Origin: Calonectria ilicicola | Taxonomy: Eukaryota > Ascomycota > Sordariomycetes > Hypocreales > Nectriaceae | DNA: 64,000 nucleotides | Reading direction: 5' to 3' | Assembly: GCA_020809705.1 (NCBI GenBank) | Contig: CP085832.1 | Coordinates: 3,906,001-3,970,000 of the forward strand | Part shown: positions 56,258 through 64,000 of the stretch, in pieces | Layout of the letters: each line of letters starts with the position of its first letter | Position numbering within the stretch: the stretch's first letter is position 1 | Translations under genes and position numbers: made by a program | Notes under the pieces: model-generated | What the model saw: only the letters and a program-made list of their open reading frames with translations | What the model was told of the DNA's origin: nothing | The model's database searches: none

Positions 56258-57361
56258 TTAGAACCAGCCTTCTTCCTCATGATCATCCTCTCCGTTGCCA
56301 GCAAATTTATTCCACTCAGCTTCCATTTCCGAAGCATTAATTTCGCTCCTCATGCCCTGACCTTCAAGGCGTTTACCACTAAATGTCATTTTCATGAAAT
56401 AGAGTCTTGCCTCAATCCGACCATTACCTAGAAATTTAATATGACCTTTGTGTCCATCACCAGTCATGACAGGGCTATCCTCATCAGATCCGTATATGCG
56501 TTCAAACGGATCTGGCTCATCGTGTTCATCTGATTCACCGCGCCATCGGAATTCAATGGCTTGATACGACGCGTACTGAGGTCGTTGGGCAATGCGAAGG
56601 ACGCCTCGGATGCCCCCAAGATTGAAGCGACCCCAGAGGACTGACCCGGAGAGTGTGAAAACAAGGGAAAAACTAGATTCCAACTCGGGCCACTTCATAC
56701 CCGCCAGTACGCTGTCGATGGAATATCGACCATTAAGAAGACCGAGGCGCCCGAGGCGTGCTGGTGGATGTCGCCATGAGAAGCCGGAGGAGGGAGGAGG
56801 CCTGCCAGCCATAGCATAGCAAGAAATCAATTCCTCTTCAGTGTCAAAATTATCCATGCCAGGCTCATTGAAATCACCCTGATAGTATCGACGTTGTGTC
56901 CGGGGGGTTGGGATTCGATGTCGAGAATTGACAGGAGTGTTTGGCAAAAGTCCTACCGTTATCCTTGACCCAGAAGAACGAGATGAGCCCACTGTCGTTG
57001 AACTAGGAGTTGGCTCTTGAATTCCTCGGCTGCTGGTTTGGTTCTTCGGGGTGATCGGTACATTGTTCTCGCCGATGAGGACTGGGTTTTCCGCAGATCC
57101 TTTTTCACCCGTCTCTACTTTTGCTATGATATTTTTTATCGTCGCAGTTCTGACTTTCTTGGTCTCATTCTGAGACACGACGACATCGTCACCTGTGGTC
57201 TTCCTTTTGGTGCCTGCAGTCCTTTGTGGCTCAGAATTTGATGCCGACTCGGGTTGCGCTCGTTTAGCCTCCTGCTTCATCTTGTCCGCTTCCTTGAGAT
57301 TGCTCTGTAACTTGGAGCTTTCGTGGATTACCGCCAAAATATTATTTTGAATAGCGTCCAA
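56258..57361 (-). CDS. Uncharacterised, probably nuclear protein (367 aa)
   Basis: Single-exon frame. Residues 1-40 form a charged helix (ESSKLQSNLKEADKMKQEAK). Residues 40-165 are low-complexity Ser/Thr/Pro-rich with basic patches (TKRKTTGDD, NETKKVRTATIKNI) that could serve as nuclear localisation signals. Residues about 195-345 form a folded part with alternating strands: LLNGRYSIDSVLAGMKWPEL, SFSLVFTLSGSVLWGRFNLG, GVLRIAQRPQ, FRWRGESDEH, GHIKFLGNGRIEARLYFM. This looks like a beta-sandwich or barrel module, and the tail is acidic. I do not recognise a named family. No signal peptide or membrane segment. Length and composition make it a real gene. Confidence 0.75.
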   Translation of the reverse strand: MDAIQNNILAVIHESSKLQSNLKEADKMKQEAKRAQPESASNSEPQRTAGTKRKTTGDDVVVSQNETKKVRTATIKNIIAKVETGEKGSAENPVLIGENNVPITPKNQTSSRGIQEPTPSSTTVGSSRSSGSRITVGLLPNTPVNSRHRIPTPRTQRRYYQGDFNEPGMDNFDTEEELISCYAMAGRPPPSSGFSWRHPPARLGRLGLLNGRYSIDSVLAGMKWPELESSFSLVFTLSGSVLWGRFNLGGIRGVLRIAQRPQYASYQAIEFRWRGESDEHDEPDPFERIYGSDEDSPVMTGDGHKGHIKFLGNGRIEARLYFMKMTFSGKRLEGQGMRSEINASEMEAEWNKFAGNGEDDHEEEGWF

Positions 57362-58042
57362 AAGCGTAATCGATCACCACACTTGTAGTTTTAATAGCTC
57401 AAGTCCGTCACAGATGAGTTGGGCTCAAAGCGAGTGATTGGGTCGGTTTTCGTCCATGCCGTTGTTAAAAAATGGTCTTGCAGCCCTAGCGTGGTTGCTT
57501 GCCGATGTCGGTTTTGGCTTGACAACTTGGCAAGAAATTCGTCGTAAGCAGATACAAAGCCGTGGCCGCGGTGGGAGGACCTGTCAAAGAGCTTGGCTCC
57601 GGGACAATGATAATTTAGGAATCGGTGGACAGAATGAGGGTCGTTGTTGAGAATGAGGTGTTCTTTATCGGCCTAAGGGCGGGGTCATGGCAAACACAGG
57701 AACGTTGAAAAAAAGCAAATACATTCCAATCAGCACGTGAGCATATCTAAAACACAGATCCCTGTTGAGAAGCGACACGAATGAAATACGAGAATGTTCC
57801 AGTATGCAAAATGCAAAGATGACCTCTCTTGGCCATGACTGAGATTAGATGTCGGAAGACTTTTCTCTAAATTGAAAAACTACCCGTTTGCTACCATGCA
57901 GGAGCTTTCGGTAAAATATACTAGCACAAGGGCAAAGGCCATCTGAGTGGACAGAGTTGCACCGCCGAAGTATAAACATAGAAACATTTAAAAGGTGAAC
58001 AAAGGGCTGGTTAATGGAATAAAAAGCCTGATCCGATCCTAT
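57362..58042. other. Intergenic region, no gene seen
   Basis: Promoter of the nuclear-type protein gene and 3' flank of the next minus-strand gene. A frame at 57438-57650 has no support. Confidence 0.5.
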
Positions 58043-58999
58043 TTATTGTCCAGCCTGTGATTTCTCGAACTTCACCGTATCAAGCCAGCAGGTATCACCG
58101 CCAACATAGCCGACGTAGTAGCCAATAGCAATCCTAACGTTTCCAGCATCGATCTGAGCCTGTGACAATGTGCAAGTAGTTGACGCTAGGTACCATGTAT
58201 TGTAGTCGTTGTTCAAGGGAAGCTGCGTGTACCCGACGCTGGTGTATGCATCAGCAGCTCCATAATAATAGGCCATGTATACGGTTTGGCATGCACCTAT
58301 TGGTCCTGGAGCCTGGGAATAAAATCGAAATGAGTATGTGTACTCAACGTTGGCCTCCAAGGCAGCAGTGTTCATGGTTTGCGAGATTTGACGCCACTGC
58401 CCCCTGTCGCCAGAGCCCATCGAAATCTTCAGAGACGCTACGCCATCATGGTAAAAGGTCTGGTCGTTATTGGAATTGCTTCCACCTAGAGACCAGGGCT
58501 GGGTTCCCAGTTCGAGGTCGTCAAAGCCAAGGTTCATGAGAAGTGTCGGAACTGCCGCGGGCGAAGTGGTCGAAGAGGCAATCTCAGACGTAACCACTTC
58601 GGATATCACTTCGGTAGTTGAGCTCGCGGGGTCGGTGGTCGAGGATGTCAGATCTGAAGTGAGATCAGGTGTCATGATGGTAGTGGTATCGATTATCACA
58701 GGCAACGTCGTTTCAGTCGGCACTATGATGGTAGGCGTGACATCATCGGTAGATGTGGGGGTCGCGATGCTGGAGGTGATTTCCGAAGTGCTGGAATCAG
58801 AGAGTATAGTAGTTGTCTCTGGCTCCGGCAATGTCGTGCTCGTGAGAGATGATGTAGAAACCGGAGCGGTAGTGGAGGAAGTTGGCTCAGAGTCGCTCAC
58901 GCTCAGTGAAGTGGTAGAGAGCCTGCATAAGCCGGCTTCAGAGACCACAGCCAGGTATCCCAGAGCTACAAGGCTCGTACCAACTCCGCGGAAAATCAT
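58043..58999 (-). CDS. Secreted Ser/Thr-rich protein with carbohydrate-binding-like C-terminal domain (318 aa)
   Basis: Single exon. A signal peptide covers residues 1-22 (VALGYLAVVSEAG). Residues 25-150 are Ser/Thr/Pro-rich, a probable O-glycosylated stalk. The C-terminal 165 residues read NLGFDDLELGTQPWSLGGSN, then FYHDGVASLKISMGSGDRGQ, WRQISQTMNTAALEANVEYT, FRFYSQAPG, and NVRIAIGYYVGYVGGDTCWL. This is the jelly-roll pattern of CBM4/9/CenC-like modules (N-G-F-E start, a central aromatic strand, a D-x-V-x-F end in LDTVKFE). No GPI signal. It probably binds wall or environmental polysaccharide; the ligand is not predictable. Confidence 0.85.
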   Translation of the reverse strand: MIFRGVGTSLVALGYLAVVSEAGLCRLSTTSLSVSDSEPTSSTTAPVSTSSLTSTTLPEPETTTILSDSSTSEITSSIATPTSTDDVTPTIIVPTETTLPVIIDTTTIMTPDLTSDLTSSTTDPASSTTEVISEVVTSEIASSTTSPAAVPTLLMNLGFDDLELGTQPWSLGGSNSNNDQTFYHDGVASLKISMGSGDRGQWRQISQTMNTAALEANVEYTYSFRFYSQAPGPIGACQTVYMAYYYGAADAYTSVGYTQLPLNNDYNTWYLASTTCTLSQAQIDAGNVRIAIGYYVGYVGGDTCWLDTVKFEKSQAGQ

Positions 59000-60305
59000 G
59001 ATGAGAAACGAGTGAATGATTGAATGCGTATCTACACAGAGCAGATGGGAAGTGGGCGTTTTGAGACATACATATAATAATTCATAGTACCTATGACCTC
59101 GGGAATAAGATGCGGCTCCCTAACCGATTGCGGAATTATTGATTCTTAATTTGCCTAGTTCCAAAAAGAAATCCCATTTTAACGCACACTATCGAATGTG
59201 GCTGGCTGCGATGGCCATGACCCTGGACGCCACCTCTTGGATAAATGAATGTCTTTGCTTGGCATGGGTGTTTTCTTTTGGGAACATACGAGATCCCGTA
59301 CGCTCTCCAATCGTCAAGCTAAGAGGCGGTGAATTCGTACCTGGGCCGGTGATAACTGGGGAATCCTGGCTATCGCATGGTTTTGCTTCATCTCCATATT
59401 TTTTGCCAATAGCTTGCAATGGACCCATTTGTGATTGTGGAGCCATAGATATAGAATGAATTTTGGTACGCTCGAGTTTTGTCTCCCAGTATAATGGTAT
59501 CTATCGAAAGGGTTGGAGTCGGATCAGGCAATTACAATACACTGTCAGATTGAGAGCCTGGCAATGTGCACCAACGGTAAGAGAATTTTGACTCAGCCTT
59601 GGCGATCGGGAAGGCCTGATTTTAATTCATTTGTGTAGAGGAATTAAATTCGACTTAAATTTTGCTAATTTCAATGTCGCAGCTCATACCAGCTTTTTGA
59701 ATGAGTGGGACCGAATTCTGACACACCAAATTGCTCTCTTCTTGATGATTGATCGGAAAGCGCTTTCTGTGGTTGCGCGACCTGGTGGGCGAACGCTAAA
59801 AATCTCAACTCAACAATAAAATTTCGGCTTAAGAATCCTTCTGATCTTTTTTAATAATCCAATTGGTGGCGCACCAAGCGGTTACAATCCGGAGTACTCT
59901 AACGTGGCGTGAAGGACAGACGAGGGACGAGCTTATATATCAATTCAAATTTATGAAATATGGCCCCGTGATTTACGCAGCTGACAAATTAATCAACTAT
60001 CCAATGTGCCTAAATCTTCACCTCTCTCCATATTCTTCTCAAATGTATATAATTCGGTATGATAAGACAAAGCCTAAGTGACACATAATCTACTCCTATC
60101 CACCGTTTTATAGTTATTTGACTCACTGGCTCGATCTCGGTTCATTCCATTTTCACCCTGTTTAATTCGTGGCCAAAATATCTAGGTCAGGAGCGGGTAT
60201 AGGTTGTACACGGTTTTTATAAATTTTATTGATCATTTGAATACTGTCATACATTTTCCACTAATGACACAGCTGCGCTAAATACTATACTCTAGGCTCT
60301 GTAAC
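59000..60305. other. Intergenic region, no confirmed gene
   Basis: AT-rich. A minus-strand frame 59446-59189 and a plus-strand frame 59139-59459 overlap each other; neither has family features, although the minus frame contains a GTACGA donor-like site. Not called as a gene. Confidence 0.45.
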
Positions 60306-61386
60306 TTAATTACGGTTTGTATACGGGTTATAGCCCCTTTCGACCATGGAAACCGCCATCTTAGTTGCCTCATCCAAATCTTCCTTGGGCAAGCCCAGTA
60401 CCTCGTTTGCTAGACCATGTTTAGACTCGTAGTTGCCATCACCGTTGGGATAGAAGCCACGGGTGTACAGAGCGGTGGCAAAACCTGCCATGTTTCCCTC
60501 TTGAAGTTCCTTGATACCGCGTTGGTAACGCTCCTGATGCGGTTCCGATTTGGTCTCCCAGTCACTTTCTTGGGTCTTGAGCACACGGTTCAAGCTAGCT
60601 AGCATGTCGCGTTGTGAGATGAGGAAGCTTGAGACGTAGAGCGGCTCGTTACGCCAGCGGGAGAGTGTGACGGAGTTGTCATTCTCATCTTCAGGTAGCT
60701 CTTTGAGGCTGAGCAAAGCGGCAATGCCTCGGGCAGATTGAGCCCAAGTTGTCGTGTTAATCTTTGTATTGCCGTCATCGATGAACTCAACTTTCTTGTT
60801 CGCGATATCGAAACCATAGGCTTGTGTGGAAAAGGCTAGCGAGTATTCGTACCAGTATGAGCTAACGAGGGCGACCCAAGATGATACACCCTCCTTCTCA
60901 ATCGCATCAATACTGGCAAGAACGCCAGCGCCGTGTAGATTCTCGTTAGAGAGCGATCGGTTCTTCAAGTCTCCAGCATAAGAGTTGGGTAGAACCCAAG
61001 GCACACCGGCCTTGGCTGCAGCTTTGATAAGCTTCAACTCCGTGTCCTTTGGTGCAATAACAGCCATGGAAATAAGTAGGAACTGCTGGCCTTTGAGAGC
61101 GTCGACAAGACTCTGTTCATTGTCGTAGTCAACTCTGGCAGCCTTGACTCCCTCGGGGATTGGCGATGTGCTATCGGTACGCGTTATAGCGGTGATGGTA
61201 TGCTTCCCAGTTTTGAGGAGTGCCTTGGTGATTTGGCTGCCAACTTGGCCGCTTACCTAAAGAATTTGATTTAGTCTGGTGTCTAGGCTAAAAGTTAGGC
61301 TGTGTGTGACTTACGCCAACGATGGCAACCTTCTCAATGCGGTTTGTGAAGCCCGCTGCTTGGTCCTTTGCGTACTGAGGAGCCAT
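60306..61386 (-). CDS. NmrA-like / isoflavone-reductase-like NAD(P)-binding protein (340 aa)
   Basis: Minus-strand exons 61386-61315 and 61256-60306 total 1,023 nt. The intron (GTAAGT...TTTAG) falls inside the dinucleotide-binding motif; after splicing it reads VAIVGVSGQVGSQITKALLK, a Rossmann GxxGxxG. Further family features: HTITAITRTDS, DYDNEQSLVDALKGQQFLLI, AAAKAGVPWVLPNSYAGD and a YEYSLAFS segment. Members are either redox sensors (NmrA type, binding without turnover) or atypical SDR reductases. The catalytic Lys of isoflavone reductases is not obvious here, so a regulatory or unusual reductase role is open. A TATA-like TTTTATAAATAG lies about 160 bp upstream of the ATG. Confidence 0.9.
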
Positions 61387-62827
61387 TGTAATGGGAAGGT
61401 GATGTATTATAAACTTGGAGAGGGAAGAATATGGGCAAAAACCAAATCAAAGCTGGGCTTGAGAGTGTATTCTGGATGTTGCTTGAGAGTTGAGGGCAGT
61501 GAGACTGGTGAGAGTTCCATCCATACGGACTCACGCTGGACTATTTATAAAATTTCAATTCCGGAGTAAGAAAAATTAAACCCGAAACTCCATCGTGATC
61601 ACTATATGTCCATCTCTCTACACGTCTGCATGTGTCGCCGGAGTTTATGTACGGAGTAGGTCTCTACTAACTACGGAGTACACGCCAATCACACAGTCAG
61701 TGAGAGTGGCTCAGTGGGGTTTGGGCTGATACAAATACGAGCGCGGGTTAGCGCGAAGACATAAAATACGACTTTGGGTTAGTGCATGCAGGGGTAACAA
61801 GCAGCATGTACGTGCTCCAATTAACCACGACAAAATAGCCCTACCCTACAGGCCTGTACAACTCGTTGGGAGGAATAGTTTGTGGCTTTGGGGCGGGATC
61901 CAACCTCCAAAATTTTAAAATCCGATTTGTGGTAGTGCTGGTATTGAGTCATTTTAGGATGTTTGTCCACCCTAAAAATTTGCATCGTTTTGGGTTATCC
62001 ATCTCTCCGCCATGCACGCCGCACCTTTAGTGGGAGCAATAAAGCCATATGTGGTGAAATGTAATCCGCGTCCGTGTATTTTGGAAATAGCCGTTCCCCA
62101 TGGACTGAGATCACATATGAGGCTACCTGTCCTGCTTACATAGGCTATATTATCGGATATGCTGCTTGGCTGGGCTGCAATAGGTGGTGGTGGCCTTACT
62201 CTAGGGATATCATTCTGACAATCTTTCTCCGATGCCCGAAGGATTTCAATCTTTATTGGCATGTAGCCTTAGTCGACGGCGAAGCCTACAACACCAAAGA
62301 AGGTTCTACGTGACTTCATTCGGAAGCTTGTTACCGTCTTGGCTCAAATACATTCGGCTATTCAATCGTGGTGTCCCCACGCAACACATTGCTACGGGGC
62401 ATGTTACTTGTAACATAGAAAACATATGTAAAGTCTGCGGAATAGAGGTTTTGGGGTGCTTGGAGATTCATCTCTGATTAACGGTACTAAGAACCAACAT
62501 TGCACTGAATTGAGAAGTTTTGAACGCGATAGGCATTTGAGGTACGCCAAGCCAAGAACGTATCGTAGAAGTGAGCATAGTTTTATTTGAACCCAATAAC
62601 TATTTCTCGCTTCTTGTTAAATTATGAGATCCTTCAGTTATAATGAACGGAGATTTTTGAAACCAAAGGGAACAAAATTCCCTTGTTTACGAGTGACATA
62701 TGTCAGCAATGACGTCATCGCATTGGGTCGTTTTCAGGACCATGTGCCGAAACATCTTGCACGCTGCTCGTCGTAGTTCTTCTGTTTGTGCCCCGAACCA
62801 ATCACGATAATCCACTAGAACAGCAAC
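61387..62827. other. Intergenic region between NmrA-like and GST-like genes (divergent promoters)
   Basis: Contains a pair of identical TACGGAGTA sites (listed separately). Minus frame 62262-61972 and plus frame 62074-62313 overlap and have no family features. Upstream flanks of both genes. Confidence 0.5.
61650..61680. promoter_or_regulatory. Two TACGGAGTA motifs 22 bp apart
   Basis: Identical 9-mers at 61650-61658 and 61672-61680, a near-palindromic word (reverse complement TACTCCGTA), about 265-295 bp upstream of the NmrA-like start. This word is common in ascomycete intergenic DNA. Whether it binds a factor or marks mobile-element remnants is not known from this sequence. Confidence 0.4.
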
Positions 62828-63765
62828 ATGTCTGAATCAAACGATGCAGATTACACGCTCTACTCTGCCCCATTCTCCTTGTACTCTATGATGGCCCGCC
62901 ACACTATCCAACTCGGCCCCGGGACGAGTGGTGCTCGACCGCCCCGGAAGATAGGTCTTCGCTTTATAGACCATCGGAAAAACGAGAATTTACACGAGCA
63001 CTATCTTACGATAAACCCCAAAGGGCAGCTTCCAGCGATGACAGGCAACATCCTAAAACAGCCACTTACCGACAGTCACTCCATCTCGCTCTACTTGGCT
63101 CGGAATCACTATCCGTCAATGTTGCCGACGGAACATGCTACCGTCATCCTGGACCTTCTCGAGAGAATCCATGGGATCTATGGCTTGTCGTTTAGCAACA
63201 AAAGTCCGACAGCGACGATGATGCAGCACAACCCCTCACCTGTGGAGGATATTCTTAAGAGAACTGATATCAGTTCAGAATATAGAATGGCCCTCAATGC
63301 CAAGCTCGATTTGTATGTTACTCAAAATCCTTTAATCGCTTTATGATTATCTCTGAGGGGTCTACTATTATCATTGAATGCCGAGACTAACTTGGTCGAT
63401 TATTCAGCCATAACAAAAACAACGCGATAGCGTTCCAGCCAGCTATCGTGGCCAAAGCCCGCGCAGACCTGCAAACCATCTTTGCAGAAATAATACAGCA
63501 CCATAGAGAGTGCGACAGCTCGGAAGAGATGGAATGGATTTTTGGCACTCAGGCAGGCCCGACCGTACTTGACAGTCATCTTCTTCCAATAGTCTTGCGC
63601 TGCATAGATGCCGGAAATGCAGACCTTGTCCCACAGGAGCTGCAACATTGGGCTAAGGTTAAAGCAAAAGGTCCCGTTTGGCAAAAGGTCATGCACGGCA
63701 AGTCCACACAATGGAATCCCTCGATGGGACCAATTGCAGATATGCGAGAGATGATGTCTCTATGA
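62828..63765 (+). CDS. Glutathione S-transferase-like protein (280 aa)
   Basis: Exons 62828-63312 and 63408-63765 (intron GTATGT...TTCAG) total 843 nt; the join reads KLDFHNKNNAIAF. The N-terminal domain has the thioredoxin-like GST order: DYTLYSAPFSLYSMMARHTI, then the cis-Pro motif NPKGQLPAM, then the glutathione-binding TDSHSISLYLARNHYPSMLP (equivalent of E/D-S-x-A-I). The helical C-terminal domain includes GTQAGPTVLDSHLLPIVLRC, matching the GST N-capping box region. There is no obvious catalytic Cys; Ser or Tyr near the start (YSAPFS) could serve. An insertion (GPGTSGARPPRK) separates helix 1 from strand 2. Role is likely detoxification or glutathione-dependent chemistry; substrate unknown. 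Confidence 0.88.
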
Positions 63766-64000
63766 GAGTCCTTGTCAGGCAGCATATCATTTCGTCGGGT
63801 GCAATTGGCTGAACGTTAAAGCGGCTATCAAGTTACTTTATCAGAATTTAGAGTTGGATAAATGGCTCAAATCAATGGAATTCATCGTATAATACTCCTT
63901 ATATATCATTTTAAGCCATAATGTTTGCTTATAATGCTTGGTGGAGAGGATTAGCCTTCAATCTTCCTTGTGCTGTGCTATGTTTGATATGTAAAAAGCA
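63766..64000. other. 3' flank of the GST-like gene
   Basis: AT-rich terminal 235 bp; no gene seen. Confidence 0.6.

Noticed and set aside
59139..59459. Overlapping plus and minus frames (106 and 85 codons)
   Set aside because: Mutually overlapping, no family features; the donor-like GTACGA in the minus frame leads to no convincing second exon.
61972..62313. Overlapping frames upstream of the GST-like gene
   Set aside because: No domain, overlap on opposite strands, AT-rich promoter context.
1..64000. CRISPR arrays, bacterial operons, phage or plasmid features
   Set aside because: None seen; introns, tRNA intron and gene families are eukaryotic.

Overview
The window looks like nuclear DNA of a filamentous ascomycete, most likely a Sordariomycete and plausibly Hypocreales. 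The support is short 50-80 bp spliceosomal introns with GTANGT-type donors and CTAAC-like branch sites, fungal families (DUF6594, NACHT-ankyrin NLR, Zn2Cys6 regulator, EthD, DUF6923, NmrA-like, DUF1989), and two eukaryotic tRNA genes, one with an intron. Species is not decidable from sequence alone. Gene models below were spliced by eye; for every model called intact the exon lengths sum to a multiple of three.

Layout. 0-12.3 kb is accessory: the 3' end of an LRR/F-box-like protein, a four-exon DUF6594 membrane protein (minus strand), a small coiled-coil plus membrane protein, and an intronless 2,110-residue NACHT-ankyrin NLR-like protein. 12.3-33 kb is gene-poor and AT-rich: a MITE-like inverted-repeat element, a secreted FAD oxidase lacking both usual covalent-FAD residues, an EthD protein, a frameshifted cytochrome-b5-reductase-like gene, a tRNA-Ser, a frameshifted subtilase followed by an unknown three-exon gene, decayed coding fragments, a Zn2Cys6 regulator and an unknown 245-residue protein. 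33-41.4 kb is a compact, visibly GC-richer, conserved segment: beta-carbonic anhydrase with a mitochondrial-type leader, tRNA-Pro with intron, a two-chromodomain protein, a polytopic membrane protein and a DUF1989 protein.

From 42.7 kb the sequence is accessory again. It holds a 6 kb mucin/adhesin-like DUF6923 gene broken by four in-frame stops (all TAG or TAA) and at least two frameshifts, a 71-residue secreted peptide, two convergent MFS transporters (DAL5-like and sugar/quinate-like), a nuclear-looking unknown protein, a secreted Ser/Thr-rich protein with a carbohydrate-binding-like domain, an NmrA-like protein and a GST-like protein.

How genes may work together: the NLR and the co-oriented small membrane protein 478 bp upstream form a candidate sensor/effector pair of the kind known in fungal incompatibility loci (inference from arrangement only). 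The oxidase, EthD protein and reductase-like gene at 15-20 kb share a strand and could be a catabolic or secondary-metabolism remnant, but no backbone synthase is present. Three broken genes (reductase-like, subtilase, DUF6923 adhesin) show active gene decay in the AT-rich parts; the two single-base frameshifts could also be assembly errors.
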